Source: Chitinophagaceae bacterium
Lineage (GTDB): Bacteria > Bacteroidota > Bacteroidia > Chitinophagales > Chitinophagaceae
DNA: 64,000 nucleotides
Direction of reading: 5' to 3'
NCBI GenBank assembly: GCA_016699815.1
Contig: CP065012.1
Location: 310,001 to 374,000, forward strand
Shown here: piece after piece, positions 16,603 through 24,933 of the stretch
Layout of the letters: each line of letters begins with the position of its first letter
How positions within the stretch are numbered: the stretch's first letter is position 1
Program-made: the position numbers and the translations under genes
The notes under the pieces: generated by a model
Seen by the model: only the letters and a program-made list of their open reading frames with translations
Told to the model about the DNA's origin: nothing
Databases searched by the model: none

Positions 16603-17655
16603 TTAGTCCTTACCACCGGGTTTATACTCAAATATCAACACTGCATTTTCATCGAGGCTTGCCTTGCTGCGGAGTTCATAATGCCTGTTTCCGGCTGTAA
16701 CCACCACCAATGCGGTATTGGGTGGTATGCTTCCCAGGTTATCGGCATACAAAGTTATTTCGTGTATCGTTGTGTTTTCGTCCAACTCAATATTTAACTC
16801 TATGGGTTTATCGCTTAATCTTTTGTGGCTGATCAATAATTTTTTATTATAGAAAATAGAAACGGTATCATTATCAATTTCGCCATTATCGTACACTTTA
16901 ATATTAAGTTTATTGGTGCTAATGGCAATGCGGCTTTGCTCCGATTGTTTACGTTCGGTCATTTTCTTAACCAGTGATGGTTCTTTAATTTCTGGTGTAA
17001 TGGGCTTAGGTAAAGGCTTTTTAACGCTGTCTTTTTTTACAATGGGCGGCAACGGCCTGGGTTCTGGTTTTTTAACCATAGGTTTGGGAGCAGGTTTGGG
17101 TGCCTCAGGTTTCTTAACTACAGGTTTTTGAGGTGCAGGTTTGGGGGCTGTTGGCCTGGGAGGTTTTGGTGCAATTTGTTTGGGTTTATTCACTACCGTA
17201 AAACAAGGTATTTCGCCATCGGGAAAATTATTGGGTTTTGTTGAAACCCTGGTGAGGATTACTTCTTCCCTGTCGCTAAAAATTTGATCCATAAATGAGC
17301 CGGTAGAAACCGTAACCCTCAATTTATTGGGTGGATCTGTTTTCTCCCTCCACACAGCAAGACGCATCAGTACATGGCCGCCGCTATTTTCAAAAAAACT
17401 TACACCACGCAAATACCAGGTATTGGTTTCCGGGTCTAAATATCCTTCAAATTTTGCCTTGCAAAAGCTGGATGGTTCCGCAGTAACATAATCATAAGTA
17501 TAGCCGCATATTTTTGTGCCTTTTTGGGTAATATTCATTTGCAGGCGTTCTGTTCCCATTCTTCCCTCCCACCTTCCGGTAATTTTTTGGGCATAGGCAT
17601 TAAAAGAAAAAGAAAACAGTAAAAGCAAAAAACAAGAGCGGTATAGATTAGCCAT
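16603..17655 (-). CDS. Secreted protein with Pro/Lys-rich linker, unknown function
   Basis: 350 residues. A Sec signal peptide (about 1-22, ending AYAQ) is followed by a beta-rich domain to about 150 (ITGRWEGRMGTERLQMNITQ), a Pro/Lys/Ala-rich linker about 158-230 built of repeated KPAPK/VKKPE units, and a second beta domain about 245-345. The linker is the kind that spans peptidoglycan or sits disordered in the periplasm. I do not recognise a family. It is upstream of the sigma-factor operon on the same strand, 36 nt from the sigma ATG, so it could be cotranscribed, but no link is shown. Confidence 0.7.
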   Translation of the reverse strand: MANLYRSCFLLLLFSFSFNAYAQKITGRWEGRMGTERLQMNITQKGTKICGYTYDYVTAEPSSFCKAKFEGYLDPETNTWYLRGVSFFENSGGHVLMRLAVWREKTDPPNKLRVTVSTGSFMDQIFSDREEVILTRVSTKPNNFPDGEIPCFTVVNKPKQIAPKPPRPTAPKPAPQKPVVKKPEAPKPAPKPMVKKPEPRPLPPIVKKDSVKKPLPKPITPEIKEPSLVKKMTERKQSEQSRIAISTNKLNIKVYDNGEIDNDTVSIFYNKKLLISHKRLSDKPIELNIELDENTTIHEITLYADNLGSIPPNTALVVVTAGNRHYELRSKASLDENAVLIFEYKPGGKD

Positions 17656-17819
17656 GCTTTAATATTTACTGTAAAGTTGCAATTAAATAAATTAAATTAA
17701 CTATCGTAAGAAAAACTTTAATAAACCATTAAGAAAATGCTTTTAATGCCAATTGTAATATTTCTGCTGCCCCTGGCTGCATATTTTTTCTTTTTGTACA
17801 TTGCAGAAACATTTTTTTT

Positions 17820-18641
17820 GTGCTACGTCAACTCTTACAATATTTTGAAACGCTGGAGCAATATCCCGGCCAACGTATGGCCTTATTAATTGCCGGTATG
17901 TTATTTTTTTGGATACTGGAAGGTGCCATTCCATTATATAAATTGAAATTTGAAAAAAACCGGTTTTCTCATGCCGGCATCAACCTGGTATTTACCCTCA
18001 TCCATTTGGCTATACATTCGCTGCTGGCATTTTTAATTGTGGTATTGAGTGATTGGTGCAGGCTAAATGGATTTGGCCTTGTTTACTGGGCGAATGCCAA
18101 TATTTTCTTTACCATTATTATTACCGTTTTGGGTCTTGATTTTTTTGGTGGCTGGCTGGTACATATTATCCAGCATAAAGTACCCTTACTTTGGAGCTTT
18201 CATATTGTCCATCATTCCGATAAAAAAGTAGATGTAACTACCGGGTTGCGCCACCATCCTTTTGAAAGTGTTTTGCGTGGCATATTTTTCTTCATGGGAA
18301 TATTGGCCACAGGGTCGCCAATGTATGCAGTAATGATTTTTCAAACCCTATTGGTTTTTGTAACAGCATTTACCCATGCCAATATTAAATTGCCCGGGAA
18401 TATAGACAATTCCTTAAGCTATTTTCTTATTTCACCCAATATGCATAAAGTGCACCATCATCATAAGCTGCCTTATCCCGATTCTAATTACGGTGCTATC
18501 TTTTCAATTTGGGACCGTGTGCTGGGTACTTTCAAAAAACTGCATATCCACCAAATTCAGTATGGTATTGATCAATCCACGCTTAATGATAATGATGAAA
18601 ACCTGGGGATGCTGTTGAAAACCCCTTTTACTAAAAAATAA
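17820..18641 (+). CDS. Sterol desaturase/fatty acid hydroxylase family protein
   Basis: 273 residues. Membrane-bound di-iron oxygenase family that hydroxylates or desaturates lipids. The His clusters are present: HIIQH, HIVHH, RHHPFE and HKVHHHH, which supply the iron ligands; four hydrophobic segments surround them (about 20-40, 52-75, 90-115, 155-185). The start used is the GTG at 17820; no better in-frame ATG precedes it and the next Met would remove the first 20 residues. Substrate cannot be told by sequence; lipid A, sphingolipid or carotenoid-like targets are known for related enzymes. Confidence 0.85.
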   Translation: MLRQLLQYFETLEQYPGQRMALLIAGMLFFWILEGAIPLYKLKFEKNRFSHAGINLVFTLIHLAIHSLLAFLIVVLSDWCRLNGFGLVYWANANIFFTIIITVLGLDFFGGWLVHIIQHKVPLLWSFHIVHHSDKKVDVTTGLRHHPFESVLRGIFFFMGILATGSPMYAVMIFQTLLVFVTAFTHANIKLPGNIDNSLSYFLISPNMHKVHHHHKLPYPDSNYGAIFSIWDRVLGTFKKLHIHQIQYGIDQSTLNDNDENLGMLLKTPFTKK

Positions 18642-18689
18642 ACCCAACTTAATTTTATTGATCCTTCAGGTTTAGAAAATTTTTATTGT

Positions 18690-19403
18690 ATGTTATTAGA
18701 AATTATTGCTTTTAATATTCAAAGTTGTGCCACAATACAAAATGCCGGCGCCCAACGTATAGAGTTATGCGGTAACCCCACAGAAGGCGGCACCACTCCA
18801 TCTTATGGTTTTATTAAAGCCGCAAGGGAAGTTACCGGTATCCAGTTGTTTCCCATAATAAGGCCACGAGGCGGCGATTTTTTGTATAGCAATGAAGAAT
18901 TTGAAATAATGAAATCGGAAATTAAGTTGTGTAAAGAATTTGGATGCGATGGCGTAGTTATTGGTTTGCTCAATGCCGATGGTACAATTGATAAAAAAAG
19001 AACGGCAGCCCTTGTATCGCTGGCTTATCCATTGGAGGTAACTTTTCACCGGGCATTTGACAGGGTGAAGGATATGTATATTGCTTTGGAAGATGTAATT
19101 GAAGCAGGATGCGGAAGAATACTCACTTCGGGGCTTTTTCCCACAGCAGAACAGGGAATGGGCAACCTGCAAAAATTAGTGGAGGCCGCTAATAACCGAA
19201 TTGTAATAATGCCCGGTAGTGGCGTAAGGTCGGATAATATTAATATCATTGCTCAAAAAACAGGCGCATCAGAATTTCACAGTTCGGCAAGAATTTTATC
19301 AGCAAGCCTTATGCAGCATTACAATAAAAATATGAACGAAACACTTGAATATAATACCGTAGATGAAGATGAAGTAAAAAAACTGGTTACGGCAATTAAG
19401 TAA
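18690..19403 (+). CDS. cutC: CutC family protein
   Basis: 237 residues, close to the family length of about 240-250. TIM-barrel protein with the family blocks RIELCGNPTEGGTTPSYG, PIIRPRGGDF, GCDGVVIGLLNADGTID, EVTFHRAFDR and RILTSG. CutC was linked to copper homeostasis in E. coli, though later work questioned a direct role; the biochemical activity is unsettled. It follows the hydroxylase gene after 48 nt and may be cotranscribed. Confidence 0.93.
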   Translation: MLLEIIAFNIQSCATIQNAGAQRIELCGNPTEGGTTPSYGFIKAAREVTGIQLFPIIRPRGGDFLYSNEEFEIMKSEIKLCKEFGCDGVVIGLLNADGTIDKKRTAALVSLAYPLEVTFHRAFDRVKDMYIALEDVIEAGCGRILTSGLFPTAEQGMGNLQKLVEAANNRIVIMPGSGVRSDNINIIAQKTGASEFHSSARILSASLMQHYNKNMNETLEYNTVDEDEVKKLVTAIK

Positions 19404-19560
19404 ATGAAAAATAATTCTTCGCATATTTTGAGTTTCTTTTTATGCCTATGTTGCTTTAAAAATAAAAATGCACCAAAAAGTAAAAAGCAAGGGAACGCAA
19501 GGAGTACGCAGAGAAAAACCATAAAACAGTGTGGAAAACGGTTCATTAAAATAGTGGCAA

Positions 19561-20193
19561 TTATTTTTCCGTAACTAACCATGCCAGCACATTACCCTCT
19601 ATATTTTTGGCAAATACATCCAGTTTCATAGGCATCGATCTATTTAAAGTACAATTTGCGGTAAAAAGTTCTTCCTCTTTATACAATTGCTGTATTACCA
19701 TATGCTTTTTAAAATCAAGCTGCCCCAGGCCATACCATTTAAAAATGGCTTCTTTTATGCTCCAGGCCATGGTAAGTTTAAACAATTCGTCTCTTTCATC
19801 CATCATTTTTAAAACAGTAAACTCTTTTGTGCCCATAAACTTATGCTTCACTATATCAATTTTTTGCTGTGGCCATTCCACATCTACGCCTACCCGGTAT
19901 TTACTGCTTACAATTACAGCTGCATAATCACCGCAATGAGATATGGAAAAATGGTATTGCTCCCCAGGTAAAAAAGGTTTCCTGGTTTCGGCAATTTTAA
20001 TAAGCTTTAGCGGGAAATGTGGAAATAATTTCCGTAGCAAAAAACGGCCGGCCAGATGCTGTAAACGCTTATGTGGATGCGTAATTTTTTTTTGCAGGGG
20101 AACAAATTGCAAAAAAAAGTTTTCGGGCTCTTCAATACGCCAAAGGCCAAGCTTTGTATCGTCGTTAATATTTTGTTGATAAACCAGCGGCAT
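19561..20193 (-). CDS. 4'-phosphopantetheinyl transferase superfamily protein (Sfp type)
   Basis: 210 residues. It would transfer the phosphopantetheine arm of CoA to a Ser of a carrier protein. Family motifs: FSISHCGDYAAVIVS, the Mg-binding GVDVEW block, and WSIKEAIFKWYG. The N-terminal half carries the usual AGRFLLRKLF stretch. No polyketide or peptide synthetase is adjacent, so fatty-acid ACP may be the substrate. It is convergent with cutC and its promoter region abuts divergent dcd. Confidence 0.88.
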   Translation of the reverse strand: MPLVYQQNINDDTKLGLWRIEEPENFFLQFVPLQKKITHPHKRLQHLAGRFLLRKLFPHFPLKLIKIAETRKPFLPGEQYHFSISHCGDYAAVIVSSKYRVGVDVEWPQQKIDIVKHKFMGTKEFTVLKMMDERDELFKLTMAWSIKEAIFKWYGLGQLDFKKHMVIQQLYKEEELFTANCTLNRSMPMKLDVFAKNIEGNVLAWLVTEK

Positions 20194-20256
20194 TTTAAAA
20201 ATTGTATGCTATCAGCAAAGTGAAAAATTTTACTTTTACAAATAAACTAAGAAACA

Positions 20257-20793
20257 ATGATATTAAGCGACAAACGTATTTTAGAAGAAATAGAAAGAGG
20301 AACTATTAAAATAGCGCCCTACAACCGGGACTGCCTGGGAAGCAACAGTTACGATGTACATTTAGGCGCCAACCTGGCCACTTATGAAGATGACGAACTG
20401 GATGCAAAAAAACACAATACTATACGCCATTTTGAAATACCGGGTGAAGGGCTGGTTTTGCAGCCTCATAAATTTTATTTAGGCGTAACCGAAGAATATA
20501 CCGAAACACATATTCATGTCCCTTTCCTGGAAGGTAAATCATCCACAGGCAGGCTGGGTATAGACATTCATGCAACCGCAGGCAAAGGCGATGTAGGTTT
20601 TTGCGGTAACTGGACGCTGGAAATTTCTGTGAAACAACCGGTAAGGGTTTATAAAGGCATGCCTATTGGCCAGCTCATTTATTTTCCTGTAGATGGCGAA
20701 ATTGAAGTGAAATACAACCAAAAGAAAAATGCCAAATATAGCGGCCAGCCAAATAAACCTGTAGAAAGCATGATGTGGAAGAATAATTTCTAA
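20257..20793 (+). CDS. dcd: dCTP deaminase
   Basis: 178 residues. Makes dUTP from dCTP for thymidylate synthesis. Visible: MILSDKRI start, SNSYDVHLG, the substrate/catalytic block FLEGKSSTGRLGIDIHATAGKGDVGF, and WTLEISVKQPVRVYKGMPIGQL. Length and motif order are typical. The bifunctional deaminase/dUTPase form cannot be excluded by eye. No coupled neighbour. Confidence 0.95.
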   Translation: MILSDKRILEEIERGTIKIAPYNRDCLGSNSYDVHLGANLATYEDDELDAKKHNTIRHFEIPGEGLVLQPHKFYLGVTEEYTETHIHVPFLEGKSSTGRLGIDIHATAGKGDVGFCGNWTLEISVKQPVRVYKGMPIGQLIYFPVDGEIEVKYNQKKNAKYSGQPNKPVESMMWKNNF

Positions 20794-20836
20794 GCCTGTT
20801 AAATTGTATCATTAAAATAAAAAACTTTTTTTGCTT

Positions 20837-21913
20837 TTAAATCTTTCCATACTTTTTGTACCAGTCAATTAAAAAACCGGTAACGGCATTATAGCTTTGC
20901 ATACCCAGTGGTTGTTGGTTTTGTTTCAAAAAATTGCCGTACACCAGGTTTACAAAGGCATTCATATAACTTTGGTGTGCCCGCTTAAAATTATGCCACT
21001 TTAAATAATCTTCTTTTACCTGGGGCAACAAATCTTTGCGGCAAATTTTGGCAAATGCGGAATCTGAAAAATAAAGGCTATTGTTAGCGTACATAAACAA
21101 ATCAAAATATACAGAGTAATGCAAGAGCGTATCTTTTGATGAAATGGCAGCAATATATCCTACAAAATTTGCTTCCATTTCTTTAGCATAACCCAATTGA
21201 TGCGCAACTTCATGGCAGGCTGTGTAGGGCAAAATAAAGTCGGGCAAATGCGTATTCATTTGGGCTTCGCCGGTAAATGGGTTATAATAGCCGGAAATGC
21301 CTGTGTAGCTTTGTAAATTTCCCCAAATACCCGGCTTTATTGATACTGGCTCATATTTTAAAAAAGGAAATTGCACTGTAGCCGATTGATAGGCTTCATA
21401 TACCTGCTTAAACAATTGTTGGGTTGAAGGAAATTTTTTTTGCCGTAAAACTGCCTGTTTCGACTGGTTTATTTTATCGAGCAGGAGACAATTTAAATTG
21501 CGGAGTTCTTCGGTAGAGTACGCTTCTTTTTCCGGAAGGCCAAGCTGCCATTTAATACCCTGGCGGTTATAATTTAATCCCCAAAAAACATTAAATACGA
21601 TGTAAATGAACATTAAATTCAAAAAAAAACTGCCTGTATTTTGTAAAAAATTAGGCATTTTTTTACTACGGATCACAAAAACAATACACTTTATAAGTTG
21701 GGCAACAAGCCATCCAAATAATAGCAGGTACAAAATATCACCAATGCAAAAGGGAATTTTTCCAAATAGCATCCTTTGAAAACCGGAAAAACCTGGAAAA
21801 AACCTTGAAGAATATCCCCATTCCACATGGCTGGCATTTTGGCTATAAGCCCTAATGGCAATGCAAAGAGCCAGTAAAACGCTCCCCAAAAGCCATTTGC
21901 TATTAATTTTCAT
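20837..21913 (-). CDS. DUF3810 membrane metallopeptidase-like protein
   Basis: 358 residues from the ATG at 21911-21913; a TTG nine codons upstream (21940) is the longer alternative but gives an odd head. Three hydrophobic segments lie in the first third. The C-terminal half has HEVAHQLG near residue 237 followed by KEMEANFVGY, the HExxH plus downstream Glu pattern of zinc peptidases. DUF3810 members are widespread in Bacteroidota and uncharacterised. A membrane protease acting in the periplasm is the reasonable inference. It is convergent with dcd. Confidence 0.85.
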   Translation of the reverse strand: MKINSKWLLGSVLLALCIAIRAYSQNASHVEWGYSSRFFPGFSGFQRMLFGKIPFCIGDILYLLLFGWLVAQLIKCIVFVIRSKKMPNFLQNTGSFFLNLMFIYIVFNVFWGLNYNRQGIKWQLGLPEKEAYSTEELRNLNCLLLDKINQSKQAVLRQKKFPSTQQLFKQVYEAYQSATVQFPFLKYEPVSIKPGIWGNLQSYTGISGYYNPFTGEAQMNTHLPDFILPYTACHEVAHQLGYAKEMEANFVGYIAAISSKDTLLHYSVYFDLFMYANNSLYFSDSAFAKICRKDLLPQVKEDYLKWHNFKRAHQSYMNAFVNLVYGNFLKQNQQPLGMQSYNAVTGFLIDWYKKYGKI

Positions 21914-22009
21914 TGCATTAAAACTATACAAAAGGAGCAAAAGATAAAAAAAATGCCCAATTTAGCTACTTTTTTGGTAGAAAATGCCCAATAATAAAGC
22001 AAAAAATAT

Positions 22010-22017
22010 TACCTTTG
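22010..22017 (+). promoter_or_regulatory. -7 box of yceD-rpmF operon (TACCTTTG)
   Basis: Exact TAnnTTTG match 20 nt before the ATG of the DUF177 gene. Confidence 0.55.
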
Positions 22018-22037
22018 CCGTCCTTTAAACTTTACCG

Positions 22038-22580
22038 ATGGCTAAGAAACGGCAGTTTGAGATTGCATTTGTGGGTTTAAAGCCCGGTATCCATGAGTTT
22101 AACTATGAGTTAGATGATAAGTTCTTTTTAGATTACGGCGCAGAGGATTTCAAAAACGCCAAAGTTCAAATAAAACTAATGCTGGATAAAAAACCCGGCT
22201 TTATGCTTTTAAAATTTGAAATTGGCGGCAATGCAAATGTTACCTGCCACCGCTGTGGTAACCCACTTAATATGAATTTGTGGGATGAGAACAATATGCT
22301 GGTGAAAATGGTGGACAACCCGGATGAAATGAATACACAGGAGGAAGACCCCGATGTATTTTATATTTCCCGAACAGAAAGCCACCTGCACCTGGCAGAA
22401 TGGTTTTATGAATTTGCAATATTGAGCCTGCCGATGCAAAGGATGTGCAGCCCCGAAGAAATGGGCGGGCCTCAATGCAATAAAGAAGTGCTGGATCGCT
22501 TGAAAAAAATGGAGGAAAGAAATGAAGAAAACAACGCTTCTACCCTTTGGAAAGGACTGGAAAAATTTAAAAAGAATTAA
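22038..22580 (+). CDS. DUF177 (YceD-like) protein
   Basis: 180 residues. YceD-family proteins affect 23S rRNA accumulation and are nearly always encoded just before rpmF, as here. A CHRCG motif near residue 73 (CxxC) and later Cys in RMCSPEE and PQCNKEV are typical of the family and may bind zinc. The end is charged (KKMEERNEENN). The rpmF gene begins 44 nt downstream, indicating one transcription unit. Confidence 0.9.
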   Translation: MAKKRQFEIAFVGLKPGIHEFNYELDDKFFLDYGAEDFKNAKVQIKLMLDKKPGFMLLKFEIGGNANVTCHRCGNPLNMNLWDENNMLVKMVDNPDEMNTQEEDPDVFYISRTESHLHLAEWFYEFAILSLPMQRMCSPEEMGGPQCNKEVLDRLKKMEERNEENNASTLWKGLEKFKKN

Positions 22581-22624
22581 TAATAATTTAGATTAGAACA
22601 ATAAAAATTATAAAATAAACAATC

Positions 22625-22819
22625 ATGCCAAATCCCAAAAGGCGACATAGTCAACAACGCAGTGCAAAAAGAAGGACGCATTATAAAGCTGATGCAACCA
22701 CTTTAAGTGTAGACAAAACTACCGGCGAAACCCATGTACGCCACCGTGCACATGTAAGCGAAGGCAAACTATACTACAAAGGAAAACTGGTAGCAGAAAA
22801 AGCGCCGTTAAAAGCTTAA
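22625..22819 (+). CDS. rpmF: 50S ribosomal protein L32
   Basis: 64 residues with the basic L32 head MPNPKRRHSQQRSAKRRTHY and the block LSVDKTTGETHVRHR. It has no Cys, so this is a zinc-free form. It sits between the DUF177 gene and plsX in the usual order. The 117-nt gap to plsX holds a strong stem-loop. Confidence 0.97.
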   Translation: MPNPKRRHSQQRSAKRRTHYKADATTLSVDKTTGETHVRHRAHVSEGKLYYKGKLVAEKAPLKA

Positions 22820-22865
22820 GCTAAATTTTTTTCGCTTTTACTATTTTTTGCAATAAAAATTATTT

Positions 22866-22917
22866 ATTCCAAAACCGGTATTGATGTTTAACTTCATACC
22901 TTGTTTTGGAATTTTTA
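22866..22917 (+). terminator. Two-tier stem-loop between rpmF and plsX
   Basis: Outer arms ATTCCAAAAC (22866-22875) and GTTTTGGAAT (22903-22912) are exact complements over 10 bp; inner arms GGTAT (22877-22881) and ATACC (22896-22900) add 5 bp, with a 14-nt loop. TTTTAATA follows. It could end rpmF mRNA, partially attenuate plsX or stabilise the 3' end. Confidence 0.5.
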
Positions 22918-22936
22918 ATACCTAAATTTTCCCATA

Positions 22937-23893
22937 ATGAATATTGCTTTGGATATGATGGGCGGCGATTTTGCCCCGCTGGAAGCCGTAAAAGGGGTTA
23001 AAGAATTTTTACAGGATAATAAAGAGCAGTTGCAACTGCTGCTTGTAGGTGATGAAGCATTATTGCAACAACACATAAAAGATGAAGCGGTAAACGAAGG
23101 CTCCTGGAAAATTGTTCATGCACCGCAAATGATTGAAATGCATGAACACCCTACCAAAGCGCTTAAAGAAAAAACACAATCTTCCATAGCCATAGGCTTT
23201 CATTTACTGGCAACAGGAGAAACCGATGCATTTATAAGCGCCGGCAACACAGGCGCCATGATGGTGGGCGCATTGTTCAGCATTAAAAATATTGAAGGCG
23301 TGAGCCGCCCGGTAATTGGCGCATATATGCCCCGTGAGGATGGCAGCCTTGGCCTGCTGGCCGATGTAGGCCTTAATGCCGATTGCAAACCCGAAAACCT
23401 GGACCAGTTTGCCTTATTGGGATCGTTATTTGCCGAGCATATTCTTAAAATACAAAACCCAAAAGTAGGTCTCATAAATTTGGGTGAGGAAGAAGGCAAA
23501 GGCAATTTACTTACTCAGGCAGCTTATAACCTGCTTAAAAAAAACACACAACTTAATTTTATTGGCAATATTGAAGGCAGGGATATTTTGCTGCACAAAG
23601 CCGATGTAATGATTTGCGATGGATTTACCGGCAATGTAGTTTTAAAACTTGCCGAAAGCATTCATGATATTACCAGGCGCAGGAAAATTAAAGATGAACA
23701 TTTTGACCGGTTTAATTTTGAAATGTATGGGGGCGTTCCGGTTTTAGGCGTTGCCAAACCGGTAATTATAGGCCACGGCATTTCTCATTCAACTGCTTTT
23801 AAAAATATGATTGTAACGGCGCAAAAAATGATTAGTAGCCAGCTTACCGAAAAAATAAAAATGAGTTTTGCATCTTTGCATAAGACTACCTGA
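22937..23893 (+). CDS. plsX: Phosphate acyltransferase PlsX
   Basis: 318 residues. Converts acyl-ACP to acyl-phosphate, the first step of phospholipid synthesis with PlsY. Visible: IALDMMGGDFAPLEAVKG start, FISAGNTGAMMVGALF, RPVIGAYMPREDG, GLINLGEEEGKGN, and DVMICDGFTGNVVLKLAE. Complete. In many bacteria fabH follows plsX; here a convergent unrelated operon follows after 23 nt, so fabH must be elsewhere. Confidence 0.96.
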   Translation: MNIALDMMGGDFAPLEAVKGVKEFLQDNKEQLQLLLVGDEALLQQHIKDEAVNEGSWKIVHAPQMIEMHEHPTKALKEKTQSSIAIGFHLLATGETDAFISAGNTGAMMVGALFSIKNIEGVSRPVIGAYMPREDGSLGLLADVGLNADCKPENLDQFALLGSLFAEHILKIQNPKVGLINLGEEEGKGNLLTQAAYNLLKKNTQLNFIGNIEGRDILLHKADVMICDGFTGNVVLKLAESIHDITRRRKIKDEHFDRFNFEMYGGVPVLGVAKPVIIGHGISHSTAFKNMIVTAQKMISSQLTEKIKMSFASLHKTT

Positions 23894-23916
23894 ACTACTG
23901 ATTGGTAAAAAGAATA

Positions 23917-24930
23917 TCACCCCAATTGCTTTATATAATTGGCAAGCATAATTCCGTTTTGATACACTTTCATATTGTACCGGCCCGAACTGTAATTTTC
24001 TCCCACTAATGTAAAAAGTAAATGCTTGGTTTCCCAGGCTTCATAATCGTTGCGGAGTTTACAGGTATAAATCATCCTTTTACCATCTTTGGTTTGAAAC
24101 GAGCCCGACTCCCAGGATGATTTTTGTAAAATTTTACCATTGGGCTGTGTTACCACTACAATTACTTCGGTAGTATTGCTTTGTGAGCTGTTGTTTTTAA
24201 AGTTAAATGTACCCACAATTTTAGATGCTTTATCGGCCAAATCAGTTTCTTCCGATTTTCCATTGTTTACCCGGAAAGCAGTAAGCTGTAAATCAGATGC
24301 ACTAAAAACAGATGAGAAATTACTTTGGGATATTATTTCTGGTTTTGTGGTATTGACTTGCTCATTTTCAATGCCTGGGTTTACCGGCAGATTTGTGGCA
24401 TTAGTTTCACCTGTTTGCTGCCCGGTATTTTTGGCATTATTAATTTCCTGAAGGCTCCTGAGTTGGTTGAGTAATAAATTGAGCCTTTTATTTTCGTTTA
24501 ATATTTCGGAATTGGTACTGCTTAATTGCTTTAACCGGTATTGCAGTTCTTCAATTTTTTTTGTAGCGGCAGCAATATTCAATTTATTGGGTTGCTGCTG
24601 CAGCAGGGTATTGATTTCCTGCCTTAAGCTATAAAATTCATTGATGTTTTGCCAAATACCTGTTTTTAGTGTATCAGAATTTTTGGCTAAAGAATCAAGG
24701 GTTTTATCGAGGCCATTAAGCCGGATAACATAGGCAGAGTCGGGCGCAACAGAAATGCTTGCAGCAATTGTTTTAGCTTCCAGTTTTTTTTGTGCCTGTA
24801 CCGATGAAATTTTTTCTACGGCACGTTGGTTAGCAGTTGTAAAACCCCACATCCAGAACAATATAAGCCCCATTACAATCAGCAGGCCTGACAGGATGAG
24901 CAATAAGGTTGTTTTGGAGTTTTCGGTCAT
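23917..24930 (-). CDS. Membrane-anchored coiled-coil protein, unknown function
   Basis: 337 residues. One N-terminal membrane segment (about 8-30, TLLLILSGLLIVMGLILFWM) is followed by a long helical coiled-coil region (about 45-165, with heptads such as IEELQYRLKQLSSTN and NKRLNLLLNQLRSLQEI), a Thr/Asn-rich linker (about 165-205) and a C-terminal beta domain (about 210-337, ending ANYIKQLG). No family is recognised. Its ATG lies 3 nt after the stop of the exported actin-fold gene, so the two are one operon and probably act together in the periplasm. Confidence 0.75.
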   Translation of the reverse strand: MTENSKTTLLLILSGLLIVMGLILFWMWGFTTANQRAVEKISSVQAQKKLEAKTIAASISVAPDSAYVIRLNGLDKTLDSLAKNSDTLKTGIWQNINEFYSLRQEINTLLQQQPNKLNIAAATKKIEELQYRLKQLSSTNSEILNENKRLNLLLNQLRSLQEINNAKNTGQQTGETNATNLPVNPGIENEQVNTTKPEIISQSNFSSVFSASDLQLTAFRVNNGKSEETDLADKASKIVGTFNFKNNSSQSNTTEVIVVVTQPNGKILQKSSWESGSFQTKDGKRMIYTCKLRNDYEAWETKHLLFTLVGENYSSGRYNMKVYQNGIMLANYIKQLG

Positions 24931-24933
24931 ACT

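Noticed and set aside
19404..19574. 56-codon frame abutting the cutC stop (TAAATG)
   Set aside because: Composition is unlike a protein; it runs through repeat-like GCAAGG/ACGCA DNA and into the end of the convergent transferase gene. Possible degenerate intergenic repeat, but not supported as a gene.
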